Source of the DNA: HGM11368 sp051883415
GTDB lineage: Bacteria; Bacillota; Clostridia; Christensenellales; UBA3700
Length of the DNA: 64,000 bases
Reading direction: 5' to 3'
NCBI GenBank assembly: GCA_051883415.1
Contig: JBJETR010000072.1
Location: 124,001 to 188,000, forward strand
The notes beneath the pieces were generated by a model. That model was not told the DNA's origin, searched no databases, and saw only the letters and a program-made list of their open reading frames with translations. Below are positions 1 through 8,429 of this stretch, in pieces. How positions within the stretch are numbered: position 1 is the stretch's first letter; the number at the start of each line of letters is the position of its first letter. The position numbers and the translations under genes were made by a program.

Positions 1-150
1 TCCCCTTTGTAAATTTTCTTTTACAATTATTTTACACCAAATAATGCTGTTAGACAATAATATTTTTATTTTTTTTATAATTTTTTTATTTTATCAATTC
101 ATTAGTATTTAGATGTCGGATAGGCGTCGTTTTTGCTATTCGATTAACTC

Positions 151-1152
151 TCAAGTTTCCTCTACGAACTCTCCGTCGACAGCCGACTGATACATCATCC
201 AATATCCTCTACCATTCTCTACGATTGGCAGCCATTGTCTGCAAGTCGAGTTGCAAGGCGGCGGATTGGAGTCGTCCTTGTCGGGCACGCCGTAGCATAT
301 AATTTGCGGCACGCCGTCGTAATAAATTATTCCTGTAACGTAATAGCCCTCTTCTCCCGTAGGCACTCTCACCCACTTACTGTTTTCGATTAGTCTTTCT
401 AACTCTTCGTCGGCTTGATAAGTCTCGAATAATTTGTCGAGTTCGTCTTTGATAGAGTTATAAAAGTCCGTAGAAGGCTTCTGCTCCTCGCCCGCATTTT
501 CGCTCACGTCGTTTGGCATATCTTCTTTTGTCCTCTCTATCCGTTCGAACTTATTTTCACTCGCTTGCATGGTAGGTTGTGTCTCTTGCACAACCTCTTG
601 CTCACTCGTTGAGGCTTCGTTGCACTCCTCCCTCTCGTCGTGAGACTCTATCCTTTCTTCTAAGCGGTGAGTCTCTTGGTGGATTATTTCTCGGTCTTGA
701 CGACTGATAGAAGATTTTTGCTCATCATTTTTCACTTGCTCTCGAGCTATAGTAACGTCTCTATTTTGCTCTACGATAGATTGTCGTTGATGAGATTTTT
801 GGGGATACGTATCGACTTTTTGGCTATTATCGTACTTGCTCGCCCTGTTGAATATCTCTCTGAGAATATACGATTGACCGAGAGAAGAGCCGTTGACGCT
901 ACCCTTGGCTATTATTCGGTCTCCCTCCATTGCTACCACCGTAATCGTAGCGTTCACGTCAACGTCGTCTATATTAGCCACGCTGTCGCAATCACCGAGA
1001 TATGCCAATCTATCCCCTTCGAATATTCCGATTAGTGCATCCTTTGCCTCGTTGATTTTTACTTTGGCAATGCACTTGTCACTCAACTTCTCTATTTTGA
1101 CGTACCCCGTCGTATCTCCGCTAAGTACGATAAGTTTTTTATTGATAAACAT
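151..1152 (-). CDS. Hypothetical protein, clostridial two-module type
   Basis: The protein has 333 residues. I chose the ATG at 1152 because a strong AGGAGGGG ribosome site lies just before it; the GTG 15 nt upstream would place that site inside the gene. The N-terminal ~105 residues look like a small beta-rich domain (FINKKLIVLSGDTTGYVKIE). A charged Gln/Glu/Arg-rich linker of about 110 residues follows. A C-terminal block carries SKWVRV, YYVTGIIYYDG, ICYGVPD, WLPI and GYWMMYQ. This arrangement resembles a widespread clostridial family of unknown function, some members of which sit near sporulation genes; that comparison is from memory. No catalytic motif, signal peptide or membrane segment is visible. 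It is a single gene, minus strand, with its own possible promoter. Confidence 0.75.
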   Translation of the reverse strand: MFINKKLIVLSGDTTGYVKIEKLSDKCIAKVKINEAKDALIGIFEGDRLAYLGDCDSVANIDDVDVNATITVVAMEGDRIIAKGSVNGSSLGQSYILREIFNRASKYDNSQKVDTYPQKSHQRQSIVEQNRDVTIAREQVKNDEQKSSISRQDREIIHQETHRLEERIESHDEREECNEASTSEQEVVQETQPTMQASENKFERIERTKEDMPNDVSENAGEEQKPSTDFYNSIKDELDKLFETYQADEELERLIENSKWVRVPTGEEGYYVTGIIYYDGVPQIICYGVPDKDDSNPPPCNSTCRQWLPIVENGRGYWMMYQSAVDGEFVEET

Positions 1153-1170
1153 AGCCCCTCCTATCACAAT

Positions 1171-1198
1171 AGACTATGCCTAAGAGAATTGTATTATT
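1171..1198 (-). promoter_or_regulatory. Possible mother-cell (SigE-like) promoter
   Basis: Read on the minus strand this is AATAATA, a 13-nt spacer, then CATAGTCT, followed 18 nt later by the ATG of the 333-residue protein. It resembles the SigE/SigK type -10 (CATANNNT). No good SigA promoter is seen here. The call is weak because the consensus is short and AT-rich. Confidence 0.3.
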
Positions 1199-1245
1199 AC
1201 TTCTTATCTATACGATAAGACGATATTTTGTAGAATAATGACAAC

Positions 1246-1272
1246 AAAAAACGGACGTCTAAGTCCGCTTAT
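1246..1272 (-). terminator. Terminator after rsmA
   Basis: A short GC stem (CGGAC/GTCCG) is followed on the minus strand by a run of T, 35 nt beyond the rsmA stop codon. Confidence 0.6.
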
Positions 1273-1307
1273 ATATTATAATATTTATCGATATTGTTAT
1301 CAACGTA

Positions 1308-2129
1308 TTATATTGACAGTTTGTCCGAGAGCTCCACGTACTGCTGTAAGGACAAGTTCTCGCCCCTAACTCTAACGTCCAAGCCCATATCGGTGAGAGC
1401 CTTTTCCGCAACACTCCTCTCTACGCCCAACTGCATAAGATTGTTGACGAGCGTCTTCCTTCTCATAGCAAAGCCCGCCCTAATCACCTTCTTAACCTTA
1501 GCCTTGTCCACGCCCTCGTACTTGTCGTCCAAGTCGATACGTACGATACAACTGTCAACTTTGGGTTGTGGCACAAAGAGAGTCTTAGGCACGCTGCGAG
1601 TAATCTTTGCCTCGCCCTCCAAGGCAATGGCAAGAGTTATCACGCCGTAGTCACCGCTCCCTTCCTTGCTGACTATACGCTCACCTACTTCTTTTTGAAT
1701 CATCACCGTCACGCTGTCGGGCTTGCGCTCGCTCTCCAAAAATCGCATTATGAGAGGAGTGGTGATGTAGTAAGGAAGATTGGCAACTACCTTGTACTTA
1801 CTGCCCGTCATTGCAATTAGTTCGTCTTCACTTACCTTTTGGAAGTCCTTGAAAATCACCTCAACCTTGTCGTCCAAGCCTTGTAGCGACTGAGACAAAA
1901 TAGGTACGAGATTGCGGTCTATCTCAAAGGCATACACCTTTTTTGCAACGCTTGCAAGCTGTCTTGTCAACGTGCCTGCACCCGCACCAATCTCAACTAC
2001 TACGTCATCGGAGGTAATTCCGCTGTCCGCAACCATAGCTCCGAGAAGATTGACGTCGGTGATAAAGTTTTGTCCAAACTGCTTGTTGAATCTAAAGTTG
2101 TTGTCTCTTAGCAACTCGCTTATATTCAT
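1308..2129 (-). CDS. rsmA: 16S rRNA dimethyladenosine transferase RsmA
   Basis: RsmA (KsgA) transfers four methyl groups from S-adenosylmethionine to two adjacent adenines near the 3' end of 16S rRNA during small-subunit maturation. The 273 residues match the family length. The family entry motif FGQNFITD (residues 18-25), the SAM-binding glycine loop VEIGAGAGTLT (about 45-55) and the catalytic NLPYY motif (117-121) are all present. The start codon overlaps the stop of the upstream radical SAM gene by 4 nt, so the two are translationally coupled. It is the last gene of the metG-tatD-rSAM-rsmA operon, the usual clostridial tatD-rsmA neighbourhood. Confidence 0.97.
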   Translation of the reverse strand: MNISELLRDNNFRFNKQFGQNFITDVNLLGAMVADSGITSDDVVVEIGAGAGTLTRQLASVAKKVYAFEIDRNLVPILSQSLQGLDDKVEVIFKDFQKVSEDELIAMTGSKYKVVANLPYYITTPLIMRFLESERKPDSVTVMIQKEVGERIVSKEGSGDYGVITLAIALEGEAKITRSVPKTLFVPQPKVDSCIVRIDLDDKYEGVDKAKVKKVIRAGFAMRRKTLVNNLMQLGVERSVAEKALTDMGLDVRVRGENLSLQQYVELSDKLSI

Positions 2130-2722
2130 AATAGCTCTCTCACTCTAAGCTTTGCGCCTATTTCTTTAGCAATATTGCCCGCTTTGTCTATCTCCTCTTG
2201 TCCTATACAATCCACTACGCTAAGCACGACGTTGCCACCCGCTTTGACGCAACTTCTTGCAAAATCGAGCATAATATCAAACGCATCTAAGCCGTAATCG
2301 CTGTGACAAATAGCATCGTACTTGACCTTGTCGGTAGCATTGAGCGAGATGTTGATTGTATCCATTATTTTACTCATCTCGCTAGATATATCTCTACCGT
2401 TGATTTGGCTGCCTTGTCCGTTGGTGTTGATACGAGTCTTGCCACCCTTAGAATGAACGTAATCACATATCTTGACTATCTCGTCGAACTTGTAGGTCGG
2501 CTCTCCGTATCCGCAAAATACCACCTCGCCGTATTTGGATATATCGAAGTCGCTCTCAAGTATATCTATGACTTGCTCGGCTGTCGGTTCATCCTTTATC
2601 CATAGGTCGCCGTAGATAGGTTTGTCGTAATACCTCACGCAAAACTCGCACCTGTTGCTGCAACGATTGGTGAGATTGATATATAAATTGTTGTCCACGG
2701 TGTAGACGTATTTTTGTCCCAT
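2126..2722 (-). CDS. TatD-associated radical SAM protein
   Basis: This 198-residue protein has the radical SAM 4Fe-4S motif with cysteines at 21, 25 and 28 (CSNRCEFC), a GYGEP-type SAM-binding segment (VVFCGYGEPT) and INTNG further on. It matches the short radical SAM family found beside TatD nucleases in Firmicutes (the tatD-linked rSAM family). The substrate is unknown. A GGAGG site lies at a good distance from the ATG. It sits 10 nt downstream of tatD and overlaps rsmA by 4 nt. Its length is short for a radical SAM enzyme, so it may have only a partial barrel plus a minimal C-terminal part. A role in RNA or DNA modification is only inferred from its neighbours. Confidence 0.88.
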   Translation of the reverse strand: MGQKYVYTVDNNLYINLTNRCSNRCEFCVRYYDKPIYGDLWIKDEPTAEQVIDILESDFDISKYGEVVFCGYGEPTYKFDEIVKICDYVHSKGGKTRINTNGQGSQINGRDISSEMSKIMDTINISLNATDKVKYDAICHSDYGLDAFDIMLDFARSCVKAGGNVVLSVVDCIGQEEIDKAGNIAKEIGAKLRVRELL

Positions 2723-2732
2723 ACTTCCTCCG

Positions 2733-3503
2733 TCAATCTGCTATTTTGTAGAATAATCTCTTGGTGTTGGCGTTTGTTCTTTCTATTACGCTCTCCACGT
2801 CCTCGCCAAGCACTTCCGCCACCTTTTGCGCAACGAGGCTAACGTACTTAGGCATATTAGGCGTACCTCTAAACGGTACGGGCGTCATGTAAGGACAGTC
2901 GGTTTCCAACAAGAGCCTATCGGGGCTAATTGCTTTGATGACTTCTTCTTTTTTTGCGTTTTTGAAAGTTATCGCTCCGCCCAAAGCGTAATAACAGTCT
3001 AGCTTATCAAAAAGTTTTACGCTCTCTACCGAGCCACTGTAACAATGCAAAAGTATTCCTCTCTTTATACCGCTTGCATATTGCGACAATAGGTCGAAGG
3101 TGTCCTTATAACTCTCCCTTACGTGCAATACCACCGGCAAGTCGAGAGTGGTCGCAAGTCGGAGCTGTCTTTCGAATGCTACGAGCTGACTCTCTCTAGG
3201 CGGATCGGGATAGTGATAGTCCAGCCCTATCTCGCCTAGTGCCACCACCTTGGGGTGAGTGGATAGTCTTCGATAGATTTCGAGATGCTCGTCAGTCAAC
3301 TTTTCCGCCTCTTGAGGGTGGGTGCCTATTATTGCGTAGACGCCTGAGTTGTTCTCGGCTAGGTTTACGGCTCTTAGCGAACTGTCGCAATCGAACCCCA
3401 CCTCGCAAAACTTCATAGGAATATCCAACGTATCTTGCAATATTTGCGAGCGCAACTCGTCTAGTGCGCTGTCGTTGACGTGAGCGTGTGAGTCTATTAT
3501 CAT
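2733..3503 (-). CDS. tatD: TatD family metal-dependent hydrolase (DNase)
   Basis: TatD proteins are two-metal TIM-barrel hydrolases with 3'-5' exonuclease activity on DNA or RNA. The 256 residues match the family. Metal ligands are visible in IDSHAHVND at the N-terminus, the GEIGLDYHY motif carrying the metal-bridging Glu, LHVRES and LHCYSG with His ligands, and LLETDCPYM with the late Asp. The ATG overlaps the metG stop codon by 4 nt (ATGA), so it is co-translated with metG. It is the second gene of the operon. Confidence 0.95.
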   Translation of the reverse strand: MIIDSHAHVNDSALDELRSQILQDTLDIPMKFCEVGFDCDSSLRAVNLAENNSGVYAIIGTHPQEAEKLTDEHLEIYRRLSTHPKVVALGEIGLDYHYPDPPRESQLVAFERQLRLATTLDLPVVLHVRESYKDTFDLLSQYASGIKRGILLHCYSGSVESVKLFDKLDCYYALGGAITFKNAKKEEVIKAISPDRLLLETDCPYMTPVPFRGTPNMPKYVSLVAQKVAEVLGEDVESVIERTNANTKRLFYKIAD

Positions 3504-5458
3504 CTTATTTCGCTACCCGACTTCATCTTGGTAGCAGGTGATATGAGGGTGAGGTTGCCCTCGTCGTCGCTTGCGCAAAGCACCATGCCTTGCGACTCTA
3601 TGCCACGGAGCTTGACAGACTTGAGGTTGGTGACTACCACCACTTGTTTGTCCACCATTTCTTCAGGGGTGTAATACTTGGCAATTCCGCTGACAATAGT
3701 GCGCAAACTTCCCTCGCCGAGGTCGACCTTGCTACAAAGTAACTTGTCCGCCTTAGGCACCTTTTCGCACTCTACAATCGTACCGACTTTGAGTTGTACC
3801 TTTTCGAATTCTTCGATACCGATTTGTTGAATAGTAACTGCGTTTTCCACTTGTTTCTCTTCCTTTGCTTTAGCTTGTTTCATTTGTTCTTCTATTAAGC
3901 CGTCCATATACGCCAGCTCTTTGTTGAGATCGTATCTCACGAAGAGCGCTTCGCCCTTGTCCACCGTAGTGCCGACTTTGGTTGCACCAAAGGTTGATAG
4001 CGAATCAAAACTCTTGAGCGCCTCGTCCTCGATACCTAGCTTAGCAAAAATCTTGTCGGGCGTCTTGGTGAGGAAAGGTCTAAGCGTGGTTGCCACATAT
4101 CTTATCGCCTCGCACAAATTGTACATAACCGTAGCAAGCCTTACCTTACCTTCCTCGCTCTTGGCAAGTATCCAAGGCGTGGTTTCGTCGATATATTTGT
4201 TGGCTCTTTGGATTACTTCCCATATATGCTCTAGTGCTTGAGGCACGGCAAGCTCATCGACGTCTTTGCACAATTTGCCGTACAAGCCTTCGCATAGCTC
4301 TTTGAGCTCGACATCAATAGGTTGTTGTTCGTTAGGACTAGGAATTTGCCCGCCAAAGTACTGCGTCACCATTGCCGTAACTCTCGATACGAGATTGCCG
4401 AGCTCGTTGGTCAAGTCGCTATTGATACGCTTGATAAAGCTCTCATTGGTATAACTGCCGTCTTGTCCAAACTGCACTTCTCTAAGCATATAATATCTGA
4501 GAGCATCTACTCCGTATCTGTCGCACAAGATAAACGGATCTACCACGTTGCCTTTGGACTTGCTCATCTTGTCTGTGCCAAACTTGAGCCAACCGTGTCC
4601 GTATACCTTCTTTGGAAGAGGTATGTCGAGTGCCATCAAGATTGCAGGCCATATAATAGAGTGGAATCTAATGATTTCTTTGCCCATCATGTGGATATCG
4701 GCAGGCCAATATTTGTCAAACAAAGTTGTGTCGTCACTGCCGTAACCGAGTGCCGTGATATAGTTGGTGAGAGCGTCAAGCCATACGTAAACTACGTGCT
4801 TTGGATCAAAAGGTACTTTGATACCCCAATCGAACGACGTCCTCGATACGCACAAATCTTGAAGTCCCGGTCTTAAGAAGTTGTTTAGCATCTCGTTTTG
4901 ACGAGATACGGGTTGCAAAAAGTCAGGATTTTCTTCTATGAGTTTGATAATTCTATCTTGATATTTGCTCATCTTGAAGAAGTAGCTCTCTTCTTTCATG
5001 AGTTCAACCGGTCTGCCACAGTCGGGGCATTTGCCGTCAACGAGCTGCGACTTGGTCCAAAAGGCTTCGCAAGGGGTGCAATACCAACCCTCGTATTCGC
5101 TCTTGTAGATGTCGCCTTGCTCGTAGAGCTTGTTGAAAATCTTTTGCACTGCCTTCTCGTGGTATTCGTCGGTGGTGCGGATAAATTTGTCGTAAGAGAT
5201 GTCGAGGAGCTTCCAAAGGTCCTTAAGTTCTCCGACGATTTTGTCAATATATTCTTTTACAGGGACGCCCGCCGCTTGAGCTACCTTCTGAATCTTTTGT
5301 CCGTGCTCGTCGGTACCCGTCAAATAAAAGACGTCCACGCCTTGCATTCGTTTGAAACGAGCGATTGCGTCGCAAACGATTGTCGTATAGCAAGTGCCGA
5401 TATGCCACTTGCCGCTTGGATAATAGATTGGTGTGGTAATATAAAATTTTTCTGCCAT
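3500..5458 (-). CDS. metG: Methionyl-tRNA synthetase with C-terminal tRNA-binding domain
   Basis: It charges tRNA-Met with methionine in the cytoplasm. The 652 residues include the class I Rossmann core, a zinc knuckle (CTPCEAFW and CPDCGR, residues about 128-147), the KMSKSKGN signature near residue 300, an anticodon-binding helical domain, and a C-terminal Arc1p/CsaA-like OB-fold tRNA-binding domain from about residue 545. The first class I signature reads HIGT (residues 19-22) rather than HIGH. The start has a good AAGGAG site. It is the first gene of the operon that continues into tatD. I saw no T-box leader in the 190-nt upstream region. Confidence 0.97.
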   Translation of the reverse strand: MAEKFYITTPIYYPSGKWHIGTCYTTIVCDAIARFKRMQGVDVFYLTGTDEHGQKIQKVAQAAGVPVKEYIDKIVGELKDLWKLLDISYDKFIRTTDEYHEKAVQKIFNKLYEQGDIYKSEYEGWYCTPCEAFWTKSQLVDGKCPDCGRPVELMKEESYFFKMSKYQDRIIKLIEENPDFLQPVSRQNEMLNNFLRPGLQDLCVSRTSFDWGIKVPFDPKHVVYVWLDALTNYITALGYGSDDTTLFDKYWPADIHMMGKEIIRFHSIIWPAILMALDIPLPKKVYGHGWLKFGTDKMSKSKGNVVDPFILCDRYGVDALRYYMLREVQFGQDGSYTNESFIKRINSDLTNELGNLVSRVTAMVTQYFGGQIPSPNEQQPIDVELKELCEGLYGKLCKDVDELAVPQALEHIWEVIQRANKYIDETTPWILAKSEEGKVRLATVMYNLCEAIRYVATTLRPFLTKTPDKIFAKLGIEDEALKSFDSLSTFGATKVGTTVDKGEALFVRYDLNKELAYMDGLIEEQMKQAKAKEEKQVENAVTIQQIGIEEFEKVQLKVGTIVECEKVPKADKLLCSKVDLGEGSLRTIVSGIAKYYTPEEMVDKQVVVVTNLKSVKLRGIESQGMVLCASDDEGNLTLISPATKMKSGSEIR

Positions 5459-5499
5459 ATTGTTCTCCTTTGACAGGTTGATTGCCTTATATTTTATAT

Positions 5500-5528
5500 A
5501 TTATATACTTTTATTTTGAGATTGTAAA
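5500..5528 (-). promoter_or_regulatory. SigA promoter of the metG operon
   Basis: On the minus strand TTTACA (5523-5528), a 17-nt spacer and TATAAT (5500-5505) precede metG by about 40 nt. Confidence 0.65.
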
Positions 5529-5597
5529 ATAATATTGCCTCAATAACGCATTTTTGATGACTATAGTGCCAAAATAATCTTATACAAAGCCTCTCAC

Positions 5598-5626
5598 TTG
5601 ACTTATATACGCCACTTTGGTATGAT
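5598..5626 (+). promoter_or_regulatory. SigA promoter of the MFS transporter gene
   Basis: TTGACT (5598-5603), a 17-nt spacer and TATGAT (5621-5626). The ATG follows 22 nt after the -10 box, leaving a leader of about 15 nt with no clear Shine-Dalgarno site. Confidence 0.7.
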
Positions 5627-5648
5627 ACTGTTTGGCAAATAAGAAAAA

Positions 5649-6902
5649 ATGAAAAATCTAACTTACAAATCTACTCTCCATAGCTGTTACGTAGCGTATA
5701 TAGTGCAAGCGACTATAGTCAACCTTGCACCTATTTTGTTTGCTATTTTTCAAGACGGATACGGGTTAAGCCTATCTCTTCTTTCGGCTTTGGTACTAGT
5801 CAACTTTTCTTTTCAATTGCTAATAGACCTGTTTGCCGCCAAAATCACCGACGTACTCAAGTTTAGAGGCACTATGATATTTGCCCTAACTTTGACAATA
5901 ATCGGGCTGATTTTGCTGGGCACGTTGCCTAGAGTGATGACGCACTCGTTTTTGGCGATATTCATAGCCACGTTCGTTTATTCCATTGGCGGTGGTTTGC
6001 TAGAAGCCGTCGTCAGTCCGCTCACCGACGCACTTCCTCTTGGCGAAAAGCACGGTGCAATGGCACTTTTGCACTCCTTCTACTGTTGGGGACAATTAGG
6101 CGTAGTATTACTTTCTACGTTATTTATCAAGGTGTTCGGCGGTGACAATTGGTATATATTGCCGTATATTTGGGCGATTATTCCTCTAGCCAATCTAATT
6201 ATGTTTTTGTTCGTTCCGCTAGTAAACCCCGTGTCTTCTAAGGAGCGTACACCCGTGCGAAAGCTCGTTGCCTCGCCACTATTCATACTTGCATTCCTCG
6301 CAATGGTGTTTAGCGGTGCAAGCGAAGCGATAATAGCGCAATGGTCGTCACTATTTGCCGAGAAGGGGCTTGGGGTGAGCAAGTTCGTAGGAGATTTGCT
6401 CGGTCCATGCTTCTTTGCATTGCTTATGGCTCTCGGCAGAGTGTTTTTCGGACTATTCAGCAACAGGATAAATCTCGAAAAACTACTAAAAATCAGTTCT
6501 TTTTCCGCAATAATTTGCTATCTACTGACGGCGCTCGTGCCTTTGCAGATAATATCGCTTCTTGCTTGCGGATTTACGGGATTGACGGTGGCTCTCTTGT
6601 GGCCGGGCACGCTTAGCAACACTGCGGAGAGATTTCCGCTTGGCGGAACCATGCTATTCGGTCTACTCGCCTTTGCGGGCGACCTCGGTTGCACGATAGG
6701 TCCCGCTCTGTCGGGAATGATTGCCGACGCTATCGTCAACAGCCCCGATATGCAAGCCCTCGCTATCGACCTTGGCATCGGCATCGAAGGCTTGGGGCTT
6801 AGAGGGGGAATATTGATTTCGACCATATTTCCTATAGCCTTGTTCGTCTGCCAAATTATCGGCTCTAAGATATCGAAAAAGTCGCAAAATATTGCAAAGT
6901 AA
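5649..6902 (+). CDS. Major facilitator superfamily transporter
   Basis: This 417-residue integral membrane protein has about 12 hydrophobic segments and a general MFS layout: two six-helix halves separated by a polar loop near residues 195-205 (VSSKERTPVRK). The segment ALGRVFFGLFSNR (about 261-273) resembles the charged cytoplasmic loop between helices in MFS proteins. The substrate cannot be read from sequence; overall character is nearest to sugar or drug efflux members. It is transcribed alone. The upstream leader is very short and lacks an obvious ribosome site. Confidence 0.85.
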   Translation: MKNLTYKSTLHSCYVAYIVQATIVNLAPILFAIFQDGYGLSLSLLSALVLVNFSFQLLIDLFAAKITDVLKFRGTMIFALTLTIIGLILLGTLPRVMTHSFLAIFIATFVYSIGGGLLEAVVSPLTDALPLGEKHGAMALLHSFYCWGQLGVVLLSTLFIKVFGGDNWYILPYIWAIIPLANLIMFLFVPLVNPVSSKERTPVRKLVASPLFILAFLAMVFSGASEAIIAQWSSLFAEKGLGVSKFVGDLLGPCFFALLMALGRVFFGLFSNRINLEKLLKISSFSAIICYLLTALVPLQIISLLACGFTGLTVALLWPGTLSNTAERFPLGGTMLFGLLAFAGDLGCTIGPALSGMIADAIVNSPDMQALAIDLGIGIEGLGLRGGILISTIFPIALFVCQIIGSKISKKSQNIAK

Positions 6903-6999
6903 CACCCGACAATAATTTTGTAAGTTGTCAATCAAGCTCGACTTAGAGTAATTTGATTGCAAAAAATAATATACTTTACAAAAAAATTTTTTATGATAC

Positions 7000-7029
7000 T
7001 TGCTATATATACCTATTATGTATTATAAT
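7000..7029 (+). promoter_or_regulatory. Likely promoter of the CofE-like gene
   Basis: TTGCTA (7000-7005), an 18-nt spacer and TATAAT (7024-7029) lie 36 nt before the ATG, with a TGGAGG ribosome site between. Confidence 0.55.
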
Positions 7030-7064
7030 AATTGCTGTGAGAATTCCACAATGGAGGAACTAAA

Positions 7065-8252
7065 ATGAAAACTATCGGAACAATTTCCAGAGGTATCAAA
7101 GCCCCTATCATCAAGACGGGCGATGACTTGGCTACTATCGTAGTTGACTCGGTGCTTGCCGCAAGCAAAGAAGGCAAGTTTGAATTGCAAGACAAAGACG
7201 TCGTTGCTATGACCGAGGCTATCGTGGGTAGAGCGCAAGGCAACTACGCTACGCTTGACCAAATCGCCAAAGACGTCAAGACTAAGACGGGTGGCGAAAC
7301 CGTAGGACTTATCTTCCCTATCATGTCGAGAAATAGATTTTCTATGATTCTCAAAGCCATCGCTATGGGCGTCAAGAAACTCATCATTCAATTGTCCTAC
7401 CCTTCCGACGAAGTGGGCAACCCACTTATCCCAATGGATATCATCGACGAAAAGGGCGTCAACCCATATACCGACGTGTTCGACGAAGAAAAATACTACG
7501 CTACCTTTGGCAAAATATTGCATCCGTTTACGGGACTCGATTATATCGAACTATACAAAAATATGGCAGGCGAATTTTGCGATTGTAAGATTATACTTGC
7601 CAACAATCCAAAGGCTATCTTGCAATACACCGACGTGGTTATCAACGCGGACATTCATACCCGCAACCGTACCAAACGCATCTTGAAAGAAGCAGGTGCG
7701 TCTAAGGTCTTCAACCTAGCCGACTTTATGACCGAGAGTGTGGACGGAAGCGGTTACAACGCAGACTACGGTCTGTACGGAAGCAACCTCGCTACCGACA
7801 ACTCAATCAAACTCTTCCCAAGAGACGGACAAATTTTGGTAGACAAAGTAGCCGCTATCTTCAAAGAAAAGACAGGCAAAAATATCGAAGTTATGATTTA
7901 CGGCGACGGTGCATTCAAAGATCCAATCGGCGGAATTTGGGAGCTTGCCGATCCTGTCGTTTCCCCTGCTCACACCGCAGGTTTGATAGGTAGACCTAAC
8001 GAACTCAAGCTCAAATACCTTGCAGACAACGCAATCGGCGACCTCAAGGGTGAAGACGCCAAGAAGGCAATGCAAGACCTCATCAAAGCCAAAAAGGAAG
8101 ACCTCACGGCAGATATGGCTTCGCAAGGTACTACGCCAAGACGCCTTACCGACTTGCTCGGCAGTCTGTGCGACCTCACTAGCGGAAGCGGTGACAAGGG
8201 TACTCCTATTATCCTTATCCAAAACTACTTCACCAACTACGCTAACGACTAA
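7065..8252 (+). CDS. Coenzyme F420-0:L-glutamate ligase-like (CofE family) protein
   Basis: The 395-residue protein opens like CofE gamma-glutamyl ligases: an N-terminal GIKAPIIKTGDDLATIV segment, then DKDVVAMTEAIVGRAQGNY, which corresponds to the conserved VVVTxKxVSKAEG region. An acidic metal-binding stretch IYGDGAFKDP and the SPAHTAG segment follow. CofE adds glutamates to coenzyme F420-0. Nothing else in the window belongs to F420 synthesis, and most Clostridia lack F420, so this long form probably ligates glutamate to another substrate. It has a strong GGAGG site and its own terminator, and appears monocistronic. Confidence 0.8.
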   Translation: MKTIGTISRGIKAPIIKTGDDLATIVVDSVLAASKEGKFELQDKDVVAMTEAIVGRAQGNYATLDQIAKDVKTKTGGETVGLIFPIMSRNRFSMILKAIAMGVKKLIIQLSYPSDEVGNPLIPMDIIDEKGVNPYTDVFDEEKYYATFGKILHPFTGLDYIELYKNMAGEFCDCKIILANNPKAILQYTDVVINADIHTRNRTKRILKEAGASKVFNLADFMTESVDGSGYNADYGLYGSNLATDNSIKLFPRDGQILVDKVAAIFKEKTGKNIEVMIYGDGAFKDPIGGIWELADPVVSPAHTAGLIGRPNELKLKYLADNAIGDLKGEDAKKAMQDLIKAKKEDLTADMASQGTTPRRLTDLLGSLCDLTSGSGDKGTPIILIQNYFTNYAND

Positions 8253-8267
8253 TTACTAACAAAAGAT

Positions 8268-8293
8268 TGCACGCCTAATCGGCGTGCATTTTT
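8268..8293 (+). terminator. Terminator after the CofE-like gene
   Basis: Perfect 8-bp stem TGCACGCC/GGCGTGCA with a TAAT loop and a following T run, 16 nt after the stop codon. Confidence 0.9.
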
Positions 8294-8350
8294 GTATCAA
8301 AATAGTAGTATTGGTTGGCAAGACCTAAAATTAAACTTAGACAAAATCGA

Positions 8351-8374
8351 CAAAAACTCGATACTTATCAACAA
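8351..8374 (+). repeat. Copy of a degenerate intergenic motif
   Basis: AAAAACTCGATACTTATCAA here matches a motif seen in several other intergenic regions (14984-15012, 23661-23687, 38292-38321, 57137-57162). Function unknown. Confidence 0.4.
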
Positions 8375-8380
8375 TTTGAC

Positions 8381-8413
8381 AAAAAAGGCTCGCATATATT
8401 GCGAGCCTTTTGA
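8381..8413 (-). terminator. Terminator after purC
   Basis: Minus-strand stem AAGGCTCGCA/TGCGAGCCTT with an ATATA-type loop and six T, just beyond the purC stop codon. Confidence 0.9.
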
Positions 8414-8429
8414 TTGCTATGTGATATTA

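Noticed and set aside
1..150. Possible small gene or RNA at the left edge
   Set aside because: Very AT-rich with homopolymer runs, no coding frame of interest and no stable hairpin with a T run that I could support.
5459..5648. T-box or other riboswitch before metG
   Set aside because: The 190-nt region is AT-rich with a simple promoter; no T-box sequence or specifier loop could be found.
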